Source: Blasia pusilla
Taxonomy: Eukaryota; Marchantiophyta; Marchantiopsida; Blasiales
Direction: 5' to 3'
DNA: 64,000 nucleotides
Assembly (NCBI GenBank): GCA_050084515.1
Contig: CM114274.1
Coordinates: 9,734,001-9,798,000 of the forward strand
Part shown: positions 11,501-22,701 of the stretch, piece after piece
Position numbering within the stretch: position 1 is the stretch's first letter
Layout of the letters: each line of letters starts with the position of its first letter
Notes under the pieces: generated by a model
Told to the model about the DNA's origin: nothing
The model's input: only the letters and a program-made list of their open reading frames with translations
Databases searched by the model: none
Program-made: the position numbers and the translations under genes

Positions 11501-12105
11501 GTGAGGTATCAAGGGGTTTTTGGTGAGGAACCACCCCGACTCCCATCTGTGGTTGGATCATCATCATTAGACAATAGGTATGGTAATGAGATTGCAAATA
11601 GAGACAGTGATACGTGGAGGGAGATGGACGACCTGAGCCATCGGGGCATGTGTTTTTTCTTGATTCCGGTTGGCAACATCAACTTAGACAATTTTATCCA
11701 AAAGTTAGACATATGGTGCGACTTTCAAAAGATATGAGCCTCTACGTGGTTCAACGCTTTTATGGTGTGGAAGGATTTGTTCTAGCACTTAGAGGCCCCT
11801 CCGATGGATGACTACATGGAGTTATGGTCCTTACACTTGGTATAGATTGATGCCTATAGGATGTATTGGGCTCTAGGGTATGTGTCCACTAGTGGTCGCG
11901 AGGCGTATGATGGGATAGTGAGAGGGGAGAGGCCTCCACCGTCAACCCGGGGACTAGATGGAGATGATGGTAGTGGGGCTGATGAGGTTGTAGAGACATG
12001 TGGTGCTACATCACAACCTAGTTTCAACCTTATAGTGAAGTTCTTTTGACAGTTGGGCAGGAGCTACTAGGGTATGTAGATTGACAAACTAAAGAGTCTA
12101 TAAGG
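11501..12105 (+). pseudogene. gypsy copy D: gag fragment
   Basis: Encodes VGSSSLDNRYGNEIANRDSD and EMDDLSHRGMCFF, matching VGSSSLDTGSGDEIADGGS and EMDNMGHRGMHCF in copy C. It then reads YWALGYVSTSGREAYDG and RGERPPPSTRGLD, matching copy C at 31698-31790. The in-frame TAG at 12068-12070 is at the same position as in copies A and C. Similarity ends at about 12103 after AAGAGTCTATAAG, where foreign DNA begins. The next part of this family on the plus strand resumes at 23588, so D and B may be halves of one element. Confidence 0.7.
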
Positions 12106-12164
12106 GTGATAGTCTTGACATCCTCGTTCTCTACTCGTATCAATCCCAAAAATAATGTCAACAA

Positions 12165-12467
12165 TTAACCTTCGTCAAGGTAAGTCACAAAGGCAACGAG
12201 ATTTCTTGTTACTAATATGTCACTACATTCATCTACTATTAGTACATAAAAGGGATTAAGTCTAACCCTATCTAAAAGTAATCTTTGTAGTATTGAACTA
12301 ATATATGTCATCATATGCGCACAGGTCTTTTTGTTCACATACATTGATTTTGTGATCATGATAGATGCAAATTTGAGTAATGAAGAGAGTAATGATGAGG
12401 AAAAGACAATGCAATACTTTACCATGAAATGTGCTTCTTGAAACGAATTTAAGCATGGCCTAGTCAA
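12165..12467 (-). pseudogene. hAT-superfamily (DUF4371/TTF-type) transposase fragment
   Basis: The 100-codon minus-strand frame ends with FYVLIVDECSDILVTRNLVA and then FVTYLDEG. This fits the pattern of DUF4371-type hAT transposases, where F-x-I-x-V-D-E-S-T-D is followed by a Leu/Val-rich stretch and Y-x-D-E-G. The first Asp-Glu corresponds to the early catalytic acidic residue region. No zinc finger, no C-terminal hAT dimerisation domain and no terminal repeats were found around it, so it is a fragment. Confidence 0.55.
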
Positions 12468-14297
12468 AATTTTTGTTGGTGCTTGTAATGGTTTCTCAAG
12501 AGTTCTTCTACCACTATATTGGGTCTAGGCTAGCTTTTTATATTCCTTTGATTTACCATGGTTAATGAAGGCTGAGATCTTTGGATTGATGGCACCAAAT
12601 GTAGCAAAAAGAGACCCTGTCTTGATTCCTTGCACACTTTACAATACACTCGACTCGTGCAAGGCTCAAAATGGATCCAATCAAAAGCTTGATACCAAGG
12701 GTCTTTCCAAAAACTTTTGTGCTCTTCAATCTTTGAAGAGGCAGTATCTTAAGGACAATCTTTCTCCTCCCATGAGTTTTTTTTTGTTGGCTAGTTCACT
12801 AAAAGACCTATTTTTTAACCCAAAATCTAGAAGGGATTTGTGTCTCTGTGAGGAGAGTGTCTAGAATGATAACTCAAAATTGCAAACTGAGGATGTTGAT
12901 TTCTCGCAACAACCCTTGTCTGGAGGATCGTTGAATATTGACTCGGGAATAGTCGGAGTAATAAGGACGTACTACTTGACGTACCAAATAATCAAGCTAG
13001 CTAAACCCCAAACCCTATAAGTGTGTCTCTCCAAAAATTAAATGGTTCGGTTGCGGTTGTTGTTGCTTTTGAGCATCTCTTGATCTGTAAGTTGAGAGAG
13101 GAGACATCGTGGGTTTCTAGATTAACTTGAGTTCTTATTCCTATATTCTTTGAATCTCTATTGTAAGAACTCTATAGAAATTTGCGACGTGTCATAAGTG
13201 ACACTTGTACTCACACTCAAACCCACAGTCTTGAGACTATGGGTCTTTTGGTACTATACAACACATTCATGAATGAACATTAGGGAGTGAAGTCAGTCCT
13301 TGGTCCCAAAATATTACCTAAGCCTTGCTAAGAGGATTCTATGCAATAAACTAGTAGGATTCTAGGAATGAATGATCATCAATGAACTCAGGTAACATGC
13401 TAAGTTGCTAACACTGTCAAACAACCCAAGTCTTAAACTATGTTGAACTCTACCATTCAAAGTTTACCAAACCATCTAATTACCAATGCCACCATTAAGA
13501 ACTTCTTCTCCCAATTGTGCGATTCCAGAGAAAGGAGGCAATCACTTCTATAGACTTTGTCTAAATTCTCCTTACTTCTATTTAGGGAGAGTAGGATTTT
13601 AATGCCGCCGAAATTACGGTCACTTTTTCCCCCAAGGTTTCAATATGTCCTAAAAAAATTTCAATTTGTTTGGCAACGTTTACAAAGGCTACTGATATTG
13701 CTCAAGCCTTGGAGAAATATGGTGCCAAATCCAAAACTTGATAAGTCATGGCTACATACGGGATCAAAATTCCAATAATTCAATAAGGATGGTTCCGCTT
13801 CAAGAAAACTAGTTCCACTATGTCCGAGGTGCGGTAAGAAGAGAGGAAGAGAGGAAGAGAGGAGAGAGGAGAGAGGAAACTACCTTCAACCGAAAGAGAT
13901 ACTTTTTTTTGAAGAGAGTTTCCTGTGATTTGAAGAGAGTTTCCGTTGGGTTGAAGAGGAAACTTTTTGTGTGAATTTGTTTGCACTTTTCTTCTCAGTT
14001 CTTAAGCACTCCCACATTTTTTCTTTCCTCATCCACATTTTGGCAACCCATCTGAGTCCGAGGAGTTGCAAATTGCACAAAATTTAGAAAACTGAAAAAT
14101 CAGTGGAATCATAAGTGTGGAACCAATCACTTTTCCATCCAAGGTCTGGAAAAAATCTATCATTTTCCCTGGGGAAAATAGAGTTGAAGCTCAAAGTGAA
14201 GGTTCTGGAAAAATGAAAGTACAATCTAAAACCTCATTTTGCATCCTAAAATTGGTTTGTTTAAAATACTTCGCACTTCTTTGAGGGACAGAATTGG
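12468..14297. other. no gene recognised
   Basis: Short open frames without a family signature. A purine-rich GGAAGAGA/GGAGAGA microsatellite lies at about 13838-13880. No 5' terminus matching the CACTA-like 3' end at 23587 could be found in this stretch. Confidence 0.4.
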
Positions 14298-15763
14298 TTA
14301 GTGGATTCCTACTCCTACCTCCGACTCTCTTAAAACTACAAGCAACACATAGTACATGTGCTTACAAGGGAAATACCTTTTTCCACTTGTCTCTCTTTGG
14401 ACAAAGTCATCACATGAACATGTGGGAAAGCAACAGATGTGCACCACATACAACCCTGTGACACTTGAATTTACAATGTTGTTCTTGACCCAATACATCC
14501 TTCCTATTCCATTGCCACTTTGGACATCTTTCATGGCGATGATCTCCATTTTTGCCTCCCGAGCTTATGCAATTCGCTTTGCTCTCTCCACCATTGGCCT
14601 ACACATTCTGTTTCTCTTCACCCCATTTCTAGACTCAAAAAAAAATAGTGGATTGAGATCATCCACCTTCTCCGGGTATATGTTGACATCAATCTTGGGT
14701 TGAATACGAAATACGAAGGTCTCTGTAATACGAACATGCTCCGAACTTCCTCCGTCTACGAGTCTGAAACCGTTACATGTAAGATTGTCCACTTCGTCTT
14801 GAGTGCAATTCGTACCTGCGGCGATGGGCCAAATCGCGGGGTTATTCCCCGGAGATCTAATGGCAGCCAGATAAGACTTTCGGAAAGCGCAAGATTCATT
14901 TGGGCAGAAGAAGTAATTCAATTGATCCCCGGTCCTCGTAAAACGATCAAAGGTTTTGAGTCCCCAAAACCCAGGAAGTGGTCGTCAAGTCCTTGTAAAG
15001 TTCTTATTTACGAAAGTGCCGCATGCTCTTCTAATGCCATCAGATCTTGCGCTGCAAGTGGGTCCACGTCCAGGGTTGCTCCGAGATATATGCCACCATT
15101 TCAGGTTGCAATCCACCTCCATGACTGGAATCCCATATTGTTGAACCACCCCAGTGACCGGATGTTGCAAACTTTGAGCAACGGAGGGCTTTTGAAATAA
15201 AACATTCACTGATTTTGGAGAAATTACTCCATCACGGATTTGGGAGCATTCCAGGGTCCCCAAATACTGGGTGGCATAATTTCCTCATCCAAATCAATCA
15301 TCGGATTTTTCCTCGATGGTGCCTCTTCACCTGCCTGAAGTCAAGATACTTATCTGGTCTCCACGAGTCTCGCTCGGACTGCTCTACCACCATATGTATG
15401 GGACGTCTTGAAACGCGCTCACAAATATCCCCACCAATGTGTAGGTCTTGATCGAGGGGAGTTCCTGCTACGCACCGGTTGAAGGCTTCCACATAGAGTT
15501 TTTCATCACCAGATCTCACAGCCGCCCTGACATAGAGCTCGTAGATCAAAGGGCCCCTTCCTTTTGTTATGCCTTTTGTGAGGAAGATATGGGATGCTGC
15601 AGATTGTAGCATTGCTCTTGCCTGGTCTTGTTGGCATGCCTCCACAAGTGAAATTCTTTGGCATGCTTGTGACGACCTCCAGGAGGAATGAACACTTTCT
15701 GCTCCACTTGTGTTGGGGCAGAGGTCATTTTCATGAATGTTCAATCCCTGCAACGACGGCAAT
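14298..15763 (-). pseudogene. MULE-like transposase, C-terminal part with SWIM zinc finger
   Basis: The minus strand reads, in order, a segment starting near 15751 with TSGAESVHSSWR (MULE-type N/T-x-x-E-S-x-H-S linker after the catalytic core), then KGRGPLIYELYVRAAVRSGD. A downstream segment (14921-14565) follows with CPNESCAFRKSYLAAIRSPG. Last comes a SWIM finger (14298-14549) with C-x-C, then C-K-H about 15 residues later (TCSCDDF and YFPCKHMYYVLL). SWIM fingers are standard in MuDR-type transposases. The 14298 and 14565 pieces share one frame and are split by a single nonsense codon at 14565-14567; other joints need frameshifts. A TTGCAG splice acceptor lies just upstream on the minus strand at about 15752. 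Confidence 0.65.
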
Positions 15764-15803
15764 GTGAGAAGGGAACGAAAATAGTTCAGAAGTCAAAGAA
15801 AAA

Positions 15804-16160
15804 AGCTACCTGTCTACCAGACGGGTTGCAAGGCCGAGGCATCCCATGAACGACTCTACAACCCATCGGGTCCCGACATGTTGCAACACCCAGAAACCAC
15901 CTACTGCAACCCGTCTGATTCAGACGGGTTGCAAGAACCTTTGGCCACTCCGGCTGGAAGATCCAAGTGCAAGTCATCCGAAACCCATCCGGGTCGAACT
16001 ATTTGCAGGCCTTGTATACATGCGACTAGCATACTTGAATACGGATTACACCAAAATTCTTGATGCAACCCGTCGGTTTCCGATTGGTTGCACACTCAGG
16101 CACCCGTCCGTTTCCGACGGGTTGCACACTCGGGCAACTTGTCGCATCCAACAAGTTGCT
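15804..16160. repeat. palindrome cluster 1 (inferred transposase intron)
   Basis: At least six short inverted repeats with arms close to GCAACCCGTC and GACGGGTTGC and a 3-9 base centre: about 15805-15829, 15856-15884, 15904-15932, 16064-16092, 16102-16129 and 16135-16159. The last has arms GCAACTTGT/ACAAGTTGC, a paired change in both arms. The cluster lies between two coding blocks of the minus-strand transposase and next to a TTGCAG acceptor, so it is probably intronic. Confidence 0.75.
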
Positions 16161-16220
16161 TGGTTTCTTCGGTTTGAAACCCCTATAGTTCCCACGCTTC
16201 TCAACTTGAGCTGCAACTTT

Positions 16221-17046
16221 TCAAAAAATTCTCAACGTGAACTTGACAAGACAAAATAGTGAACTCATCTGGCGCATAAAGTTTCCCCATTGTCTCATTC
16301 GTATAGTCCACCAACTCAGCCAAGAGCACAACTCTTTGTACTTCCCCTCAATCGCATGCTTCCTCCACCACCCATGAAGTTTTTCTTGGCATTCCATGGC
16401 ATGTTTCAAGGTTTTGCTGTCCTTGCAGCGTTGGAGTAGAGTGACATGCTCTGTCCTCTTATTCTCCTTGATGCAAGATTTGGTGTACCGGGTCACAGAC
16501 TATTACCAATGGAAAGCATCCGACCTTTCCCTCTCCGGTTGAACCTCTCCACCCGAGAACACTTCCCTCATAGCAATCCACCCAGGTTGTGCATTGTCCG
16601 CCATGAACCCATAAATTTCCGGAGGTGGCCTTTTGTTTTCCTTCACCACCTCCAATAAGAGTAACCAGCACATCTTCAAACTGCCAACGTCTTCCGCTTT
16701 TACTTCACACACAAATATGGTTTTGAGTCCCTTCTCCACATGGTCATAAACGTGACCACCCATTGTCAACCATCCGTTCAACACTCTGTAGCAAATATCA
16801 AAGCTTACCCAGCTGTCGTAAAGATCTTTCCCTTTCCTCATTCGCTCTATAACATCGAGGCCACTCAACGGACCTGTCGTTGATATTTTGAAGACATAGG
16901 CCCTGGATCCTTTGCCTCCCTGCCCCATGAAATGCCATCTCTGAATGAATGGAAATCAGGATTTGGCCTTGATTTTGGTAATGGCATCCATTTTGGCCGT
17001 CTTTCCATTCAGTACCCGTATTTGACGCAACAAATTCCGGAAGCAT
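16221..17046 (-). pseudogene. MULE-like transposase catalytic core
   Basis: The minus strand encodes a domain with SWVSFDICYRVLNGWLTMGG, a VYDHVEKGLKTIFVCEV strand, PPPEIYGFMADNAQPG and AMREVF, ending SDAFHW. This follows the RNase H-like fold of MULE (MuDR) transposases: an early acidic residue, then the second catalytic Asp in the F-M-A-D-N segment, followed by a hydrophobic helix and an H-x-W-like end. The 3' part (16496-16221) contains RCKDSKTLKHAMECQEKLHG and a Trp-rich stretch KELCSWLSWWTIRMRQWGNF. Frame changes near 16500 and 16800 break it. MULE transposases cut and paste DNA through terminal inverted repeats, but I could not locate those repeats. Confidence 0.6.
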
Positions 17047-18279
17047 TCGGGATCAGCGAGAAATGCGAGATTTTCCGAGAGTTGTTTCTCCTCAGCAACC
17101 GTGATCTTGCCTTGTCCAGGGATTCCAAGAAATTGTTCACAAATTTGTGATGCTGTTGTGAGCTTGATCACTCCGGCTTTGAACCCGGAGAGTTTTTGTA
17201 GACCTCGGCCACTTTCTTTGCCACATCCTCCTTGATGTGTCTCTGAATTGCATCGGTCAAAGGATGAGTGTGGGAGCCAACATGAACTGCCAACCTTGTG
17301 TACTATGACATGGAGGCAAATTCGTGGACAAGGAAAAATATGTATGCAGGACACGCTCCAACGCTGAAAGGGGATGCCTGACAATGAGGACATCGATGGC
17401 TTCCCGGTGGTATGGTGGCACCGACCTCATATGGAGTTTCTGCATTCTTGGGGGGGAATTGCGACGTATTGACCCGCCCGTTGCGCTCTAGATACGGGCA
17501 TGTTGGACTTTTACACTCCAAGGCTCCAACGCATTGGCGGCCGGAGACAATCCAGGACCATCTGGAATTGAAGCACTAGTCCGTTGAAGCCTGCACCATC
17601 GATGACAATCAGACTTTCTGTCCATACCCTTCAAGCGTCCTCCATCTTTCTTTTGAGCAAGAGCAACAAGTGGAGGCAACTCAAAAATGCAATTACCATG
17701 GTACGTGGGCGGCATCTCGTCGACAAGAATGTGCTTGAACATTTTCAAGGCCAGAGACAATAGCAAACTATTGCGTGATAGTCGCAAGAGGAACGAGTAG
17801 GCAGATAGAGGGCCCGATTGGTGTCCGAAAGATCCATTGAGGTTGACGACATCTGGAATGTCTTCAGGAAGTACAACATTGTTAGGAACGTGTGAAGTTG
17901 GAGTCGATGCCAGATCTAATGAGCTAGGAGTTGCAAACGTAGAGCTCGGTGCACTAGGAAATTCTCGACCGTCTACTTGGGAAACTAAGGAATTCAGAGG
18001 CAAGCGGTAAACTCTGTATTGACCATTTGCTAGAGGTAGGAGATTCCATACTTTACGGTCTCCAATCATTGGCTGGATTGTCTCACCTATTATGTCCTCC
18101 GTACCGTCCACCCTAACATCCTTGGATACAAAGATGGTTCCAATTTGGAGAAGAAATCGAACTGAGAGAAAAATTTCATCCACTGCTATGAAAGACTTAC
18201 GAGCTTGCGGTGGAACGATTTCTGATTGAGGAAGGGCCACTAGATGACTGCCACAAGTGAGCTTCACATAATTATCCAT
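17047..18279 (-). pseudogene. MULE-like transposon protein, N-terminal region with zinc-finger-like cysteines
   Basis: The 263-codon frame 17488-18279 starts MDNYVKLTCGSHLVALPQSE and has no recognisable domain; it may be a divergent N-terminal region. Downstream on the same strand, 17521-17303 encodes a Cys-rich segment with CKSPTCPYLERNG and SHRCPHCQASPFSVGAC, consistent with a zinc-binding module. The segment 17393-16956 then reads SGFKAGVIKLTTASQICEQF before the catalytic core. Whether all of this is one spliced gene is an inference from shared strand and order. Codon patterns are interrupted by frameshifts, so it is not functional as it stands. Confidence 0.45.
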
Positions 18280-18307
18280 TCCCAGAAGATTCCACCGGGA
18301 GGAGACT

Positions 18308-18369
18308 GAGAATAAGAATGAGGATAAAAATGGGATTGGGAATGAGAATGAGAATAAGAATGAGAATGT
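18308..18369. repeat. GAATGA/GAATAA microsatellite
   Basis: A short, impure run of GAGAATGAGAATAAGAATG-type hexamers lies between the start of the minus-strand transposase gene and palindrome cluster 2. Confidence 0.8.
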
Positions 18370-18469
18370 TTAATTTATAATGAATAGGGACTCAGAGTAT
18401 CCTGATAGAATTTGACTGACAAGATGAAGTTTGGTAGGTGAGAATGTCTGACATGATGGAGTCAATTTG

Positions 18470-19290
18470 GTTGCAATTTGACGGAGTCCGATGGGTTGCA
18501 TAATTTGGGAATCAGAGACGTGGGTTGCGAAGCACCCACTTCTATTTTTTGTTTCCGTGTCCCAATGCAAGTAGGAACCTGTCGGAGTCCGTTGGGTTGG
18601 TACCCCCTTCTTGCCGACCAATGGTCTTTTGAGTCAATTTTGCTAGCATCAAACACGAGACATCGCTTGCATTTTCAAAGGCAACCAATCGTTGGGGACT
18701 TTTGCGGGATTGTCCAGCTTAGGGTAGATGTTGTGACCCGTCAGATTGCTAAGGGTTGCCTCGGAACTATGCGTTGTCGCATTGTTACTCGAGGGATAGA
18801 AAAGCATGCAACCTGTCGCTAACCGACGGGTTGCCCTGGTACCTCGCCTATTACCCCAAGATAAGCAAAGCGTGCAACCCGTCGGCCTTCGACGAGTTGC
18901 GTGGGTACCGCACCTTCTTGCCCAAAGACAGCAGAGGCGCGCAACCCGTCCGCCTCAGACGGGTTGCGCAAGTGCCTCGCCTTGTAGCGCTTACATGAAG
19001 GAAGCGTGCAACCCATCCACCTCCGACGAGTTGCGCAGGTGCCCCGCCTTCTTGCCCAAAGACGGCGGAGGCGCGCAACCCGTCGGCCTTAGACGGGTTG
19101 CGCAAGTACCTCGCCTTGTAACGCTTACATGAAGGAAGCGTGCAACATATCGGCCTCCGACAAGTTCAGCGGGTAGCCCGTGTTCTAGCCCAAAGACAGC
19201 AGAGGCGCGCAACCTGCCAGTTCCCGACGGGTTGCCACGAGGACGGATGCCTGGAGCCCGCGAAAGCGTGCAACCCGTCGGAGCCGTCGG
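18470..19290. repeat. palindrome cluster 2, between the divergent transposon genes
   Basis: Palindromes with GCAACCCGTC-type left and GACGGGTTGC-type right arms. Weak copies lie near 18475, 18580 and 18740, followed by a regular series from 18808 to 19290 at spacings of about 62-65 bases. Spacers are themselves related: one type contains TTGCCCAAAGACAGCAGAGG, the other TAGCGCTTACATGAAGG, and they alternate, giving a higher-order unit of about 127 bases. The cluster fills the space between the minus-strand transposase start (18279) and the plus-strand accessory gene (about 19640), where a shared promoter would lie. Confidence 0.8.
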
Positions 19291-19639
19291 GTTGGTGTTT
19301 TTCACGTCCAGACTTCCATAACGGTGAACACGTCGTAGTCGGAATGACGATGCAAAAAGCTCAAAAAGTATAAATAGCCAAGGGTTTGCTCATTTCTGGT
19401 TTTTCGTTTCGCGATCTCAATTGCTCTTCCGCGCAGCGGCTGACCAGATACCAAGGGGCGCTTTACACGGCGACTCATCGCGACACGATTCGAGACGAAT
19501 CGAGCTTCTCATCAAGGTGACTCATCGAAACATCACCAAGGCGACTCATCAAAGCGACTCCTCAAGGCGACTCATTGTGCACAGAAAGCAATTTCCTTGT
19601 CCATAGGAGGCGTTTTCGGGAACACAGACGAGGAAAAAA

Positions 19640-20281
19640 ACTCAAGCAAGCAAGGTTGGGAGCTTCACTCCCAAGGGTGGGAGGACTCCTACATCACCAT
19701 CTCTAGGGCCTCTTTCGGCCAATGAGATAAGGCAGCAAGAAATCGAAGAGCGGGAAAGGGAAGCGGAGATGCGCAAGCAAGAGCTTCTTGCAAAAATTGT
19801 TAAGGAGGCGCTCGAAAAACAGAACGCATAGGTTGAGGCATCACAAGCCTTGAAGAAAAGGATCACTGATGAAAAGCGTGAGAAGAAGCGTCTAGACGCG
19901 TCGGTGAGGAGAGCACAATTGGCAAAAGCTCGAAGGGAAAAAGTGATTGCGATTGAAGAAAGCTCAACCCGTCCAACCGAAAGTGTTGAGATGTAGGAAA
20001 TGTCCCCCATGAATTCCGGGGACACAATCAATATAGCGGAAATAGATGAAGTTCGAGTGACGGACGATGAGGTCATGAGGACGGCCAACGTGGAGATGGT
20101 GGACATCGCTGAAGAAGCAGGAGAGCGGTCTTCCTTGTCTCTTAGCCCAGCGGAGGAAATCGACCTCTATCGGATCGATGAGTTTCTAGTGGACTTGCCA
20201 GCTGCTGTCCCAGAGCCGTTGGTTGGCCAAGACACCGACCAAATCTTCGACGGTGGAGATGGCAATGCATGCCATGAACAC
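19640..20281 (+). pseudogene. transposon accessory gene, exon 1 (charged coiled-coil protein)
   Basis: One frame starting near 19640 encodes GLLSANEI-type sequence, then a long charged helix (QQEIEEREREAEMRKQELL, KKRITDEKREKKRLDASV) that should form a coiled coil. An acidic region then ends DQIFDGGDGNACHEH. Two TAG stops interrupt it, after EKQNA (about 19829) and after ESVEM (about 19996); both fit CAG to TAG. The coding sequence ends at a textbook GTAAGT splice donor (20282-20287). I recognise no family. Its divergent arrangement beside the transposase suggests a transposon accessory protein. Confidence 0.5.
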
Positions 20282-20989
20282 GTAAGTTTCCTCTTGCCGC
20301 AAACCGTCGGACTCCGACAACTTGTTTGACACGCCAATGTTTTTGGCATGTTTTTGGCCGAAAGCAACTCGTCGGAGTTCGACGAGTTGCTCGACTCGCC
20401 GCTGTTTTAGGATGTCTTTGGCCGAAAGCCACACGTCGGAGTCTGACGAGTTGTTCGATTGACCACTGGTTTAGGATGTTTTTGGCCGAAAGCAACTCGT
20501 CAGAGTCCGACGAGTTGCTCGACTTGCCGCTATTTTTGGATGTTTTTGGAAGAAAGCAACTTGTCAGAGTCTGACGAGTTGCTTGACTGGCTGCTATTTT
20601 TGGATGTTTTTGGCCGAAAGCAACTCGTCGGAAAAATCCGACAGGTTGCATTCGTCAACACGGGAAGGTAATCGGAGTAGGGGAGTTTGATTTTTGGCAT
20701 CAAATTGCAGCTTTAATTGAAATTACGCAACCTGTCCGACTCAGACGGGTTGATATGTTCACTTTTCTTGCAGAGACAACTCTCTAAATACAAATTATCT
20801 GACAACCCGTCGGACGGGTTGAAACCAGGCAATCACAAATCTGAATGCAATCTGTCGGACTCCGATGGGTTGCTAAATTTAGCTCGTTGCTTCCATTCCG
20901 ACCATGAGCTGTGACGACCTGTCAGAGTCCGACGGGTTGTAGGAACCCATGTAGCTTGCAAAAATTCTGATATTGAGTTTGGATGTGCA
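20282..20989 (+). other. inferred intron of the accessory gene, containing palindrome cluster 3
   Basis: The interval begins GTAAGT and ends TGTGCAG before GATTGTATCGG, consistent with a GT-AG intron of about 708 bases. Almost its whole length is taken up by palindromes and their spacers. Confidence 0.55.
20298..20940. repeat. palindrome cluster 3
   Basis: About six palindromes from 20298 to 20650 at spacings of about 62 bases, with spacers containing GGATGTTTTTGGCCGAAAG. Their arms are mostly GCAACTCGTC and GACGAGTTGC, so the base at arm position 6 has changed in both arms compared with clusters 1, 2 and 4. Four further palindromes with the standard CCCGTC/GACGGG arms follow at about 20729, 20802, 20848 and 20914. 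Confidence 0.8.
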
Positions 20990-22701
20990 GGATTGTATCG
21001 GAGGGAATATCATCCACCACTGGATCCAGGATTGCGATCGGGTGAAGAAAGTGCTAACGACGCACCCGGTAGAGTACAAGGGGTTCTTGGGCGACGCCCT
21101 TGTAAAGGAGATGCTGGCAAAGGGTGCTCAAATAAATAAAAAAAGACTTGGGCAAATATGTTTATTTCTCAAGATGCAGCCATGATAATCCTTTTCTGGT
21201 CGAAGATACAGGCCGCCAAGAAGAGCGTTGCATTGGAGCTGGAGCGGAGGGAGAAAGTGTCTGTGTCTGAGCCTGCAAAGTTCATCCATGCTGTAGTACC
21301 TGCAGCTATGAAGTACACGGCAAGCAAGATGCAGCGCTACATTGCCATTCTCAACCCCGAACTTGGCCCCGATTTCTACAAGGAGCTGAAGGCGATCATC
21401 AAGCGCCAGCGGAAGAGGGATGAAGATCCGCAGGGTTGGATTGGGGAGAAAGTGTCTCTCGATCGCGTGCATCAATTTTCCTTGTCTGGAATAAGAAAAT
21501 TTAGGAGAATCCGACTGAAATCAGTCTCGAGGGCACAGAGGCCCAAAAGAGGGCGGCACACCATCCTCTGGGTGTCTCTGATCCAGTGATCTCCCACTGG
21601 CTCCGTGAATGGTCATTCTAGGACGCGTTGCGGCTTCTCATGCTCGGGGGTCTCCAAGCAGAGTTGAAAAGAATAGAGCCAGTTCCGGAGGAACCAAACC
21701 TGGAGAGTGCTGAAGATTTTGAACTTTGGCTAGATGACATGCATGACAAGCCCATAAAAAACCCAGGCTTTAGGACGATGTTCAAGGATCGCATCCTCCC
21801 TCAGGAAGACCTTGATGAAGAAATAGAGGCGAAGAAAAGGGATTTTGCAAAGAAGAAGCGAGATCTTTAGGAGCAGGCGGCCGATGCATCTCAACTAAGA
21901 GCTGCCCAACGGATGGTGTTCAGGTACCTCGTCCATTGTAAGAATGTAGGTACATGGCAAAAAATACCGGTTTCCTGCAAATTGCGGGCTTCTCCGCCTG
22001 ATGGAGAGACATTTTCCATGTACGACATGGAGATGGCTCAAAGCATGTTCGATTGGGAGGTGGAGAATTGCCTGATCTGGCTAGACCTCATCGACCCAGA
22101 GGACATAACCGAGAAAAATCTACGCCTGTTCTATGATGCAGTGACCGCACTTAGGGACGACATCCCCAATTTCATGCAGGCTGAAGACTTTTTCGAAGGA
22201 GATGCGGAGGAGCAAGCCCTCGAGACAGCGGAGTTGGTGTCCAAGGTCGTCACCACCAAGGACAAATCTACAGCGGGTCTCAAAGCCAAGGCGAGGGGAT
22301 CGAAGAATTTTGAGGCCGATTCTTCCCAAAGAGAGGCTGAGAATTCAAGGCGAGAGCCAGAATCGTCCGGGCGAGCGGGGAGAGAGGGTCGGACCAGGTC
22401 CTCCGCAAAAAAAACTTCACAAGAGTATGAGGTAATAGAGACCCCAACAAGCCGACCGCAGACTCGGGAGAAGCGAAAGCGAGAGGCGCCAGGGTTGTCC
22501 CTGGGAGCAGACTAGGATGTGGAATACACTCCATCATCCTTGGGAAGACATAGAGAAACAACAACCCGGACAAGCGTCATCATTCAGTGCAGTAATCTTG
22601 TGGATGAGCTGAAAAGTTTCACTTCCCAAGCGTCGACACCCGCCATCGAGAAATTGACAACGCTGGGACGGAAGCTTCAACGAAACGGGCACCCTTCCTA
22701 G
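20990..22701 (+). pseudogene. transposon accessory gene, exon 2, unidentified domain(s)
   Basis: From the TGTGCAG acceptor the frame reads a segment with HHWIQDCDRVKKVLTTHPVE and GFLGDALVKEMLAKGAQINK. After a frameshift near 21150 it continues FWSKIQAAKKSVALELERRE and AAMKYTASKMQRYIAILNPE, then after another shift an acidic stretch (PVPEEPNLESAEDFELWLDD). The frame from 21628 to 22701 is continuous apart from TAG stops at 21868, 22513 and 22699. It ends in a Lys/Arg/Ser/Glu-rich low-complexity region. I recognise no family. The same frame continues into the methyltransferase-like segment at 22702. Confidence 0.4.
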
